Position numbers and translations under genes: made by a program
The notes under the pieces: generated by a model
Seen by the model: the letters and a program-made list of their open reading frames with translations, nothing else
What the model was told of the DNA's origin: nothing
Databases searched by the model: none
In this document: in pieces, positions 27,057-35,053 of the stretch
Layout: every line of letters starts with the position of its first letter
How positions within the stretch are numbered: the stretch's first letter is position 1
Assembly: GCA_964486455.1 (NCBI GenBank)
Contig: CAZAMP010000020.1
Location: 8,819-72,818, forward strand
DNA from: CAZAMP01 sp964486455
GTDB taxonomy: Bacteria; Eisenbacteria; RBG-16-71-46; CAZAMP01
Direction: 5' to 3'
DNA length: 64,000 nucleotides

Positions 27057-27085
27057 TTGTCGCGTACTCAGTACATTGGTATACT
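27057..27085 (+). promoter_or_regulatory. Sigma-70-like promoter for the dockerin-like secreted protein
   Basis: The -35 box TTGTCG (27057-27062), a 17-nt spacer and the -10 box TATACT (27080-27085) give a predicted start near 27092. The leader to the ATG at 27185 is then about 93 nt. Confidence 0.65.
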
Positions 27086-27184
27086 TCAATTAGATGACGG
27101 GTGCGGCCCACGACATGCGTCGGTTGCTCCAAGACACGAACTCCCAATTCCCGTGCGATGTGTGTTAGACGTGGAGGTGTTGTC

Positions 27185-27787
27185 ATGACTGCGCTCAGTC
27201 GTTTGATGTTGGTCTCCCTCGCAATCATCGTGGTCGGTGGATTCTCCTTTGCCGGCTCGCCTCCGGGATCCAGCACGCCGGATTGTATTCGCCTGTCACC
27301 GGACGGAAACATGCTGCTTCCGGTCGTTGTGCGCGATCAGATGGGTGATCCGATTCCCTACACCGAAGTGCGCGTGGTCTTCGAAGCGGAATGCGACGCC
27401 GCTCTCTACTGGTGCCCGGAACAAGAACACCCCATCGTGCACGGCAGGACGAACGTTAACGGTGAGGTCACGTTCTCCATTCGCGCGGGAGGATGCTACG
27501 AGGGCGGATTGAACACTATTTCCATTCGGGCCGATCCGGCGGACATTTGGCTCGCGGTTTACGAAGAGGTCGGCTCTCCGGACATGCATTCGGACGAACC
27601 ACCTCGGCACGGTGACGGCGACGTGGATTTGAACGACTTCGTTGTCTTCTCATCGCGCTTCCTGACGACGGATACTTGCGCGGATCTGCACCATTCGGGA
27701 TCCCCGTGGTGGACCTGTGACGAGGACGTCGACCTCGACGACTTCGTCGTGTTCATGGAGAAGTTCTTGACCGACTGCGCGCAGTAG
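27185..27787 (+). CDS. Secreted protein with Ig-like domain and dockerin-like repeats
   Basis: A 200-aa protein. Signal peptide: LMLVSLAIIVVGGFSFAG. Residues ~30-130 form a beta-sandwich of bacterial Ig-like type (LPVVVRDQMGDPIPYTEVRVVFEA ... GRTNVNGEVTFSIRAGGC), with Cys pairs. The C-terminal ~65 residues carry two EF-hand-like dockerin repeats, GDGDVDLNDFVVFSSRF and DEDVDLDDFVVFMEKF, whose spaced Asp residues fit Ca-binding loops. Dockerins bind cohesins on scaffolds or cell-surface proteins; no cohesin is visible here. The ATG at 27185 has GGAGGTG 5 nt upstream and a promoter at 27057-27085. It is a single-gene unit facing the minus-strand operon from 27818. Confidence 0.8.
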   Translation: MTALSRLMLVSLAIIVVGGFSFAGSPPGSSTPDCIRLSPDGNMLLPVVVRDQMGDPIPYTEVRVVFEAECDAALYWCPEQEHPIVHGRTNVNGEVTFSIRAGGCYEGGLNTISIRADPADIWLAVYEEVGSPDMHSDEPPRHGDGDVDLNDFVVFSSRFLTTDTCADLHHSGSPWWTCDEDVDLDDFVVFMEKFLTDCAQ

Positions 27788-27817
27788 GCGAGAGAAGGGG
27801 GTGGGCGGCCGACGCGG

Positions 27818-28828
27818 TCAACCGTTCGCCAGGTGCTTTCGAATGCAGTCGATCGCCTGTTCCTCGGCGTCACGCGCGGCCCGGACCTGACTCGCGAAGG
27901 TCGTCAGCGATTCCGGTTCGGGCGATTCTTTCTTCAGGAAGAACACGAACGCGGGCTTGAGCTGCTCGACGACTCGCTCATAGTGAGTCGCCGCCTCCAG
28001 GAGTAGCTCGCTACCGTCCGCGATCGTCTTGAGATACTCCTTCGCATAGCATCGGGCCGAGACATAGTGCGACGTGTAGTACGCGGAGAAGAATCCCACG
28101 GCGTCGTTGACCTTCTCGGCTTTGCCCCCCTGCGCGAGCAAGTTCCATTTCTCATAGACCGAAGCCCACTGCTCGAAGGCGGGTAGGCCGTCCTGATAGG
28201 TCGGACGCTCCGCCCATTCCTTCTGGTCGGCATGGGCGACCGCCGCCTCGAGCGACTTGCGGATCACCTCGTCGCGGGGACGATCGTTGGTGTCTCCGGG
28301 CACCGCGACCGAGAGTATCTTGATTTCCCGTTGCCCCAGCTTGTCATAGGGAAGGGAAATAGCCTTCCCGGCGCTCGAGATGGCGCCGTACGTCTTCTTC
28401 TCGTCATCGTAGCCGACGATGAGGCCCCACTCGCAATCCGCCACGTCCCACACGACCGCAGGAGCGCCGCGATCGATGCCCGCGACGATCGCACCGTGCG
28501 CCTCCTCACGCCGCGTCGCCTCGTGCTCCTCCTCGTTCCACAGGCGGCTCACGTAGGTGCAGCCATAGCCGATCTGCTCGACGGTTTCTGGGATGAGCGC
28601 CGACCAGTCGAAGACACTCATCGCGCTCGGGCACAACGTTTCGTTGACCCAGATCCTGAACGCGAAGCCGGACGTGCCCATCAACCACGTTCCGTTGACG
28701 GGCGCTCCCATGGTGTGAAGCGCCGTGGCCAGGCTCGAAATGTAGGAATGAACGAGGCCCGGCTCACCCCGCTGGGCGGCGCGGACATCGGAGAAGATGG
28801 AGATTTCCTTCAGCATATGGCCCGGCAT
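27818..28828 (-). CDS. BtrH/C39-like fold protein of unknown function
   Basis: A 336-aa cytoplasmic protein. The N-terminal half resembles the papain-like fold seen in BtrH-N/C39-like proteins: SYISSLATALHTMGAPVNGTWLMGTSGFAFRIW, then GAPAVVWDVADCEWGLIVGYDDEKKTYG. In that fold the first motif normally has a Cys; here Ser occupies the position (YISSLATAL), so the site is probably inactive or altered. The C-terminal half is helical (KWNLLAQGGKAEKVNDAVGFFSAYY, then ATHYERVVEQLKPAFVFFLKK). The assignment is inferred from pattern only. The ATG at 28828 has CGGAG about 9 nt upstream. It follows the 17-repeat giant with a 37-nt gap, so the two may be co-transcribed. Confidence 0.62.
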   Translation of the reverse strand: MPGHMLKEISIFSDVRAAQRGEPGLVHSYISSLATALHTMGAPVNGTWLMGTSGFAFRIWVNETLCPSAMSVFDWSALIPETVEQIGYGCTYVSRLWNEEEHEATRREEAHGAIVAGIDRGAPAVVWDVADCEWGLIVGYDDEKKTYGAISSAGKAISLPYDKLGQREIKILSVAVPGDTNDRPRDEVIRKSLEAAVAHADQKEWAERPTYQDGLPAFEQWASVYEKWNLLAQGGKAEKVNDAVGFFSAYYTSHYVSARCYAKEYLKTIADGSELLLEAATHYERVVEQLKPAFVFFLKKESPEPESLTTFASQVRAARDAEEQAIDCIRKHLANG

Positions 28829-28865
28829 GGCATCCTCGTTTCTCCGGATCTCGATCCCGGATCGC

Positions 28866-31800
28866 CTATTTGAGCAGCGTTAACCTTCGAGTGTCCGTGA
28901 AGCGGCCGGCGGTCAAGCGGGCGAAGTAGTTGCCTGACGCGAGCGGACGTCCCATCTCGTCCCGTCCATCCCAGCGGACGCGGTGAATCCCGGCGGGAAA
29001 ACGTCCGTCGGCCAGTGTCTTCACGCGCCGGCCTATCGCGTCGTACAATTCGAGAACGACCCGCTCCCCGGCCGGCAGCCAGAATTCGAGAGTGGTCGAT
29101 GGATTGAACGGGTTCGGCACGTTCTGCCCCAAGGCGAACGCGTCCGGGATCAGCGCCGTCCGAATCGCGACATCGCCCAGCCCGACCTCACGCCCGTCCG
29201 CCGTCAATTCCATCAGCGTGTAGAGATACTCCGTGTTGTCCTCGGCGCCGGTATCTTCGACCCGATAGTGGGGCTGACCGGTCGCGATCAACTGATCGTT
29301 GACGCGCTCCGAATGATCACCGAGCGCGAGGCGTCGATAGACGTTGTATCCCGTCGCCCCATGTTCGGTGAACGTCTGCCACTCCACGACGACCCGATCC
29401 GCCAGATTGAAGGCGGTCAGGAACCTCAGAATGGCCGGAGTAGCCGTTCGGCAGTCCGAGCTGTCGCCGCGCGCGCCGCAGGCTAGCGCCGAGACCCACC
29501 ACGCGAAGGTCGAGAGCCCCGTTCCCTCGAGGTCGACCGTGACCGTGGAGCCTTCCACCTCGAAGACGGTCGCCGATTCGCTCTCATAGCAGGTCGGCGC
29601 GACGCTCAAGACGTAGCCCTCGGCGTTCTCCACCGGCGTCCACGAGAACGTCGCCATAACCGGGACGGACTCGCCCGGCTCGGGCGAAATCGGAACCGGA
29701 ACACCGACCTCGATGGCTTCGGTGGCCAATCCCGTGTCATCGTTCGAGGCGCCGGCGTCGCCGCACCCGTTCGTGGCCACGATCCGATACGTATGAACGA
29801 TGTCCTTCGCGGCCTCGAAGTCCTCGTAGACCGTCACGTTGCCGCCGACGATCGTGATGAGGGAGTCGTTGCGGATCACGTTGAAACCGGATTCGTTGTT
29901 GCTGTTGTCCGACCACGTCACGCGGACGCGCCCACAGAGCGTGTCGCTCGCGGCGCACGCCGATGCCGAGACGGGAGGCGTTTCGACGAACGCGCCGAAG
30001 TCCAGGTTGGACGTCGATGTTCCGCATGCGTTGTACGCGGTCACCCAGTAGACGTGTGTCCCGCCCGCCGTCGCGGTGGTGTCGTCGAACGTCGTGACGT
30101 TGGCCGGGGTCGTGACGATCGCCTCACCGTTTCGAACGACGACGAAGCCGCTCTCGTTCGAGCTGTTGTCGGTCCATGTTACGCTCACGAAGCCGCAAAG
30201 CACGTCGGTGGCGTTGCACTCGGTGGCCGCCGCCGGCGATTCGTCCGCGTGGGATCCCCCGTCCGTGTTCGAGGGCTCCGCCTCCCCGCAATTGTTGATG
30301 GCGACGATGGAGTAGGCGTACACGATGTCGGGATCGGCGTCGAAATCGTCGAAGCGGATTACGTTGGCGGCGGTCGTCGCGATAAAGACACCGTCGCGAA
30401 GCACCTTGAACGCTGTCTCGTTGTTGCTCCGATCCGTCCATGTTACCCGGATGAAGTCGCACCCCTCATCGGTGGCGCTGCAGTTGGCCGCCGAGATCGG
30501 AGTAATCGCGCGCAATCCCGTGTCCGTGTTCGAGGGATCCGAGTTCCCGCACGGGTGCATGGCGATGACCGCGTACTCGTGCGAGACGCCGGCCACGGTG
30601 CCCGTGTCATCGTAGTGGGTCGCGCTCTGTCCCGTCGTGTCGATGGGGGCTGAATCCCGCAGAATGATGAAGCCGGTCTCGATGTTGCTTTCGTCCGTCC
30701 AGCTCACGCGAACGTAGTCGCACTGGTCGTCGCTCGCGGCGCACTGCGACGCGGGATTGGGAATGGGGATGATGCCGAAGTCTTCGTTCGAGCTGGCGGA
30801 GTTGCCGCACGCGCCCATGGCCACGACCGAATAGCGATACGAAACGTCAGCCGTGGCGGTGATGTCTTCGTAGTCGGTCGTTTCGGCGGCGGTGGTGTCG
30901 ATCGGTGCGCGGTCGCGGTACACGATGAAGCCGGTCTCGTCGTCGCTGTTGTCCGTCCACACTACGCGGACCAGACTGCAGACATCATCCGACGCGGCGC
31001 AGTCGGACGCGGCGGTCGGCACAGGGATCAGACCGACGTCTGAGTTGGAGGGGAGTCCGTCACCGCAGACATTGGCGGCGACGATCGAGTACGCGTACGA
31101 CGTGCCGGGCACCGCCGTGCTGTCGCTGTACTCCGTGACGTCCTCACCGACTTCTCCGGTGTCTTCACCGTTGCGCCGTATGGCGAAGCCGAGCTCGTTG
31201 GAGCTGTTGTCGTTCCACGTGACGTGCACGCGGCCGCACTCATCATCGCTCGCCATACAGCCCGATGCGGCCGTCGGTCGTTCTCCGATGCGTCTCCCCG
31301 CGTCGGCGTTCGACGGATCCGCGTCACCACAACTGTTCGTGGTCACGACCGTGTAGTTGTAGATTATCCCGTGCGCGCCCGTGGCGTCGTCGTATGTGAC
31401 CACGTTTGCGTTCGTGGTGAAGATGCGCACACCGTCGCGGAGGATCTTGAACCCGTCCTCATCCAGGCTGTTGTCTTCCCATGTGATGCGGGTGAAGCTG
31501 CACGAGTCCTCCGTGGCAATGCAGCTTGTAGCCGAGGGAGGGGAGGCGTCGATCGCGGTCCCACTACCTTCATTCGACGACGGGCTGGAGCCGCAGCTGT
31601 TTGTCGCGACGATGCGATACCGGTAGTCCGAGCCGGGCAAGGCGGTCGAATCGTCGTACTGCACGGTATTGGCCGGGGCGACACCGAGGGGATTGTCGTT
31701 GCGGCGGATCTCAAACGCCGTCTCGTTGTCGCTGTTGTCCGTCCAGGTGATTCTTACGAGGCTGCAGAGGTTCCCGCTGGCGAAGCACTCCGACGGCGCG

Positions 31801-34742
31801 ACCGGCGCGTCATCGACGTAGTGTCCGGTATCCACGTTCGAGGGGTCCGCCTCCCCACACTCGTTCAGAGCGCAGATCGAGTAAGCGTAGGGGATGCTCG
31901 GGAGCGGCGGAATGTCGTCGTACGTCACGACGTCGGGGCCCGTGGTATCGATCGGTGCGCCGTCGCGCTTGATGATGAATCCCGTCTCGATATCGCTATT
32001 GTCGGCCCAGCCGACATGGACGGTGTCGCACTCTCCGTCGCTCGCGAAGCAGTTCGACGCCGCCAGCGGACGCGTGTTCGTTATTCCCGTGTCGGTATTC
32101 GACGCGATTGCGTCGCCGCACGTGTTTGTAGCGACGATCGAGTAGTCGTAGGTCACTCCCGGCGTCGCTCCCAGGTCGTCGTACTGCGTGTCGTCCGGGG
32201 CGGTCGTCGCTATCGGCGATCCGTCGCGGAGAACCTTGAAGCCGTCTTCGTTGGGGCTGTTGTCGATCCAAGTGATGCGGATCACATCGCAGAGGACATC
32301 CGACGCCGAGCAGTTCGTGGCGGACGGCGGGAGGGTCAGAGCCACGCCCGCATCGGTGTTCGACGCGCTCGTCCCGCACGCGCTCAGGGCGACGATGGAG
32401 TAGTCGTAGCTCGTGTTCGGAACGGCGCCGGTGTCGTCATAGCTCGTGATGTCGGCTGCGGTCGTATCGATCGGAGTTCCGTCCCGGTGCACGGCGAAAC
32501 CGGTCTCGATCGTGCTGTTGTCCGACCAAGTGATACTGATCAGATCACAGAGATCGTCGGTCGCGACGCATGCGGTGGGTGCCTCGGGAGTGGAGTTCAT
32601 CCACCCCGTGTCGCCGTTCGACGGATCCGCGTCGCCGCAGCTGTTCGATGCGACGATCGTGTAGGCATACACGATCCCGGGAGTCGCGGAGACGTCCGCG
32701 TAGTCCGTAGCGTCGGCTCCCAGTGTCGCGATCGTGTCTCCATCGCGCTTCACGAGGAAGGCGGTCTCGCCGACGCTGTTATCGGTCCAGCTGACGTGAA
32801 CGGTGTCGCAACCGGCGTCCGTGGCGAGGCAGTTGGAAGCGGCCTCGGGGACGGCCCTGCTCCTCCCACCCTCGCTGTTCGACTCGGTGGCGTCGCCGCA
32901 AGCGTTCGTGGCGACGATGGAGTAGTCGTAGTCCGTGAACGGGACGGCGGTGGAATCATCGAAGGCCGTGACGTCGGCGGCCGTGGTGTCGATCGGCGCG
33001 CCGCCACGCAGGATGATAAAGCCGGACTCGAGGCCGTCGCTGTCGGTCCAGGTGATCTGCACGTAATTACACATACTGTCGCTCGCGTCACAGTCGGTGG
33101 CGGCGGCGGGCACGGTCAGGTTTCGGCCCTGATCGCTGTTCGACCCGGCGGCGTTGACGCAGAGCCCGCGCGCCACGATGGAGTACGAATAGGAGGTTCC
33201 GGGTATGGCCGCCATGTCGTCGTACAGTGTCACGTCGGCGAGCGTGGTGTCGATCGGGACCGCGTCTCTCAGAATGATGAAGCCGAGCTCGTCAGTGCTG
33301 TTGTCGGTCCACGTTACGGTCAGGCTACCGCAGACATCGTCGGTGGCCGCGCAGCTCGATGCCGCGTTCGGGACCGGGATCACGCCGGGATCCGAGTTCG
33401 ACGGTGTCGCCTGGCCGCAGGCGTTCAGCGCGACGATGCTGTAGAGATAAGTCGTGCCCGGCACCGCGCCCACGTCCGCGTAGGATATGGTATTCGCGGC
33501 GACTGTATCGATCGGTGCGGCGTCCCGCCGCACGATGAACCCCGTCTCGTCGGTGCTGTTGTCCGTCCAGGTGACGCCCACGGACGCACATTGCGCGTCG
33601 GTTGCGCTGCAGTTCGACGCGGCGACGGAAAGGGAATCGCTCACGCCGGCGTCCGTGTTCGACGGCGGCGCCGCGCCGCAGCTGTTGAGCGCAACGATCC
33701 GGTACGAGTAAGGAATCCCCGCGACAGTCGTGCTGTCGTCGAACTGGGTCGCGTTGGCCGCGGTCGTGCCGATCGCTACGAGGTCGCGTTCGACACTGAA
33801 CCCAGCCTCGTGCGTGGAGTTGTCGGTCCAGGTGATTCGAACGATCGAGCAAAGATCGTCGGTGGCCGCGCAATCGGATGCGGCGGCTGGGACTGGTAAC
33901 AGAATGCCGGTGTCGGCGTTCGACGCGTCGGCCGTTCCACACTCGTTGAAGGCGACGATCGTGTAGCTGTAGCTGGTTCCGGGAACCGCGCCGAGGTCCG
34001 TATACGCGGTCGTGTTCGCCGCGAGCGTGTCGATGCGGGCTCCGTCACGGACGACGTAGAAGCCTGTCTCGTCGTCGCTGTTGTCCGTCCAGGTCAGATC
34101 GACTTGGAAGCAATTGTCATCCGAGGCCAAGCAGTCCGTGGCCGCGGCCGGGGCGTAGTTGCCGCATTCCGGCGTCGTGCCGGCGGAGAGATCGTCACTC
34201 CCCAGGTTCGCAGCGCAGAGCTCATGTGTGTCGCTCGAGCAGTCGATGTAGTTCGCGGTGGTCGTGACGGGATGCACCGTCACGGAGATGGTGCCCGTGT
34301 CGCCGTCGGAAACGGTGAAGTATCCGATTCGCGCATTGGTGCCGACCGGGTCGTAACAATCCCCCGGCCACGTGATCGTGGTTCCCTCACCGCTATCCGG
34401 CCAAGTGGCCGTGGGGGTCTCGGAGCCACCCGTGCAGAGGGTCCATCCGGTAACGGGCACGGCATCATAGCTGATCCCGAATTCGGTGGATCCGATCCCG
34501 CCGCCCGGGAAGTCTCCGTTTCGGCTGGCGACCACCCAGATGACCGCGGGATCGTCGATGGCGTCGGAGGTGAGGTCCGCGCAATCGGACGAGTCGATCC
34601 ATGCATACTGGGGATCTGCGCACCCGCTGTAGGTCGGGGCCGCCACGAGTAGGTTCAGGTGTCCGTCCCGATCCGCGTCGCCCCAAGCGAGTGCCGGGAG
34701 TGACAGCGCCAGGGCAAGCAAAGACAGGGTCGTGCGATTCAT
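28866..34742 (-). CDS. Giant secreted protein with 17 fibronectin-III-like repeats and sorting domain
   Basis: A 1958-aa protein. The signal peptide (LSLLALALSLPALAWG) is followed by an N-terminal ~175-residue domain beginning YSGCADPQYAWIDSSDCADL. Then come 17 tandem repeats of ~87 aa with pattern xxC-A-[ST]-D-xx-C-xxxxITWTDNSxxExGFxxxRDGxPIDTT...YDD...PGxxYxYSIVAxNxCGxxxPSNxD. Each repeat holds three Cys. A further Ig-like domain (PEPGESVPVMATFSWTPVENAEGY) and a last ~89-residue PNPFNPSTT-type FlgD/Por-like sorting domain end the chain. The architecture suggests a long stalk or surface adhesin. The ATG at 34742 has GGAAGAG 6 nt upstream. It is paralogous to the 35054-38323 gene in the same orientation. 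Confidence 0.88.
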   Translation of the reverse strand: MNRTTLSLLALALSLPALAWGDADRDGHLNLLVAAPTYSGCADPQYAWIDSSDCADLTSDAIDDPAVIWVVASRNGDFPGGGIGSTEFGISYDAVPVTGWTLCTGGSETPTATWPDSGEGTTITWPGDCYDPVGTNARIGYFTVSDGDTGTISVTVHPVTTTANYIDCSSDTHELCAANLGSDDLSAGTTPECGNYAPAAATDCLASDDNCFQVDLTWTDNSDDETGFYVVRDGARIDTLAANTTAYTDLGAVPGTSYSYTIVAFNECGTADASNADTGILLPVPAAASDCAATDDLCSIVRITWTDNSTHEAGFSVERDLVAIGTTAANATQFDDSTTVAGIPYSYRIVALNSCGAAPPSNTDAGVSDSLSVAASNCSATDAQCASVGVTWTDNSTDETGFIVRRDAAPIDTVAANTISYADVGAVPGTTYLYSIVALNACGQATPSNSDPGVIPVPNAASSCAATDDVCGSLTVTWTDNSTDELGFIILRDAVPIDTTLADVTLYDDMAAIPGTSYSYSIVARGLCVNAAGSNSDQGRNLTVPAAATDCDASDSMCNYVQITWTDSDGLESGFIILRGGAPIDTTAADVTAFDDSTAVPFTDYDYSIVATNACGDATESNSEGGRSRAVPEAASNCLATDAGCDTVHVSWTDNSVGETAFLVKRDGDTIATLGADATDYADVSATPGIVYAYTIVASNSCGDADPSNGDTGWMNSTPEAPTACVATDDLCDLISITWSDNSTIETGFAVHRDGTPIDTTAADITSYDDTGAVPNTSYDYSIVALSACGTSASNTDAGVALTLPPSATNCSASDVLCDVIRITWIDNSPNEDGFKVLRDGSPIATTAPDDTQYDDLGATPGVTYDYSIVATNTCGDAIASNTDTGITNTRPLAASNCFASDGECDTVHVGWADNSDIETGFIIKRDGAPIDTTGPDVVTYDDIPPLPSIPYAYSICALNECGEADPSNVDTGHYVDDAPVAPSECFASGNLCSLVRITWTDNSDNETAFEIRRNDNPLGVAPANTVQYDDSTALPGSDYRYRIVATNSCGSSPSSNEGSGTAIDASPPSATSCIATEDSCSFTRITWEDNSLDEDGFKILRDGVRIFTTNANVVTYDDATGAHGIIYNYTVVTTNSCGDADPSNADAGRRIGERPTAASGCMASDDECGRVHVTWNDNSSNELGFAIRRNGEDTGEVGEDVTEYSDSTAVPGTSYAYSIVAANVCGDGLPSNSDVGLIPVPTAASDCAASDDVCSLVRVVWTDNSDDETGFIVYRDRAPIDTTAAETTDYEDITATADVSYRYSVVAMGACGNSASSNEDFGIIPIPNPASQCAASDDQCDYVRVSWTDESNIETGFIILRDSAPIDTTGQSATHYDDTGTVAGVSHEYAVIAMHPCGNSDPSNTDTGLRAITPISAANCSATDEGCDFIRVTWTDRSNNETAFKVLRDGVFIATTAANVIRFDDFDADPDIVYAYSIVAINNCGEAEPSNTDGGSHADESPAAATECNATDVLCGFVSVTWTDNSSNESGFVVVRNGEAIVTTPANVTTFDDTTATAGGTHVYWVTAYNACGTSTSNLDFGAFVETPPVSASACAASDTLCGRVRVTWSDNSNNESGFNVIRNDSLITIVGGNVTVYEDFEAAKDIVHTYRIVATNGCGDAGASNDDTGLATEAIEVGVPVPISPEPGESVPVMATFSWTPVENAEGYVLSVAPTCYESESATVFEVEGSTVTVDLEGTGLSTFAWWVSALACGARGDSSDCRTATPAILRFLTAFNLADRVVVEWQTFTEHGATGYNVYRRLALGDHSERVNDQLIATGQPHYRVEDTGAEDNTEYLYTLMELTADGREVGLGDVAIRTALIPDAFALGQNVPNPFNPSTTLEFWLPAGERVVLELYDAIGRRVKTLADGRFPAGIHRVRWDGRDEMGRPLASGNYFARLTAGRFTDTRRLTLLK
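29720..34151 (-). repeat. Array of 17 FN3-like coding repeats (about 261 nt each)
   Basis: Within the giant gene, 17 units of roughly 86-88 codons follow each other without linkers. Conserved positions are the triplet of Cys, the TWTDNS core and the PSN[ST]D end. Units are clearly diverged from one another, so this is an old expansion rather than a fresh assembly artefact. Confidence 0.85.
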
Positions 34743-35053
34743 CCGTGACTCTTCCGGGTTAGGCCGCATTTCTCACAAACTCCCCGCTGCGGCCGCCAAG
34801 GCGCATACATCTCCGTGGCGTCCACGCGACGGCCACCCCGATGTGCCGGTCTGCCTTGCGTGTGCCGCCGAGCTGCTCAGACCTGGATTTGTATGCGCAT
34901 CCGCACCCTCGCCACGGGATCGGTGAGACGTGCGGTCTGCAAGGGCTGCTGCCGAAGCATGATACTGCCGGGGCGGTGATCGCTCAAGGACGCGAAAGCC
35001 CGGCCCCCGCTGGATAGGGGGACCGGGCTGAGAAAGCGATCGACGCCGGATGC
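34743..35053. other. Intergenic region between the two FN3 giants
   Basis: 311 nt. It contains a terminator-like hairpin at 34997-35029 for the upstream paralog and an 8-bp inverted repeat with distant arms (GCGCATAC 34801-34808, GTATGCGC 34891-34898). No convincing gene or promoter was seen. Confidence 0.5.
34997..35029 (-). terminator. Terminator-like hairpin after the six-repeat FN3 protein
   Basis: On the minus strand AGCCCGG-T-CCCCC pairs with GGGGG-CCGGGCT across an 8-nt loop. This is a 12-bp GC stem with one bulged T, starting about 24 nt after the stop. It is followed by TTTCGCGTCCTT, a weak T-tract, so termination may be partial and allow read-through into the 17-repeat gene. Confidence 0.55.

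Larger units (their letters stand above)
26832..27184. other. Intergenic region with palindrome and promoter, no gene seen
   Basis: 353 nt between the hydroxylase stop and the dockerin-like gene. It holds an 18-nt perfect palindrome at 26915-26932 and a near-consensus promoter at 27057-27085. The 3' half is markedly more AT-rich than the surrounding coding DNA. No terminator hairpin with a T-tract was found after the hydroxylase gene. Confidence 0.55.

Noticed and set aside
31224..33899. A plus-strand open frame of about 890 codons antisense to the FN3 array
   Set aside because: It follows the repeat period of the minus-strand gene and its composition (Arg/Val/Gly-rich, no SD, no domain) is that of a shadow frame kept open by repeated codon usage in high-GC DNA.
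29720..34151. Regularly spaced repeats that could be mistaken for a CRISPR array or minisatellite
   Set aside because: The unit is about 261 nt, in frame, diverged and coding for FN3-like domains; there is no short direct repeat/spacer pattern and no cas gene.
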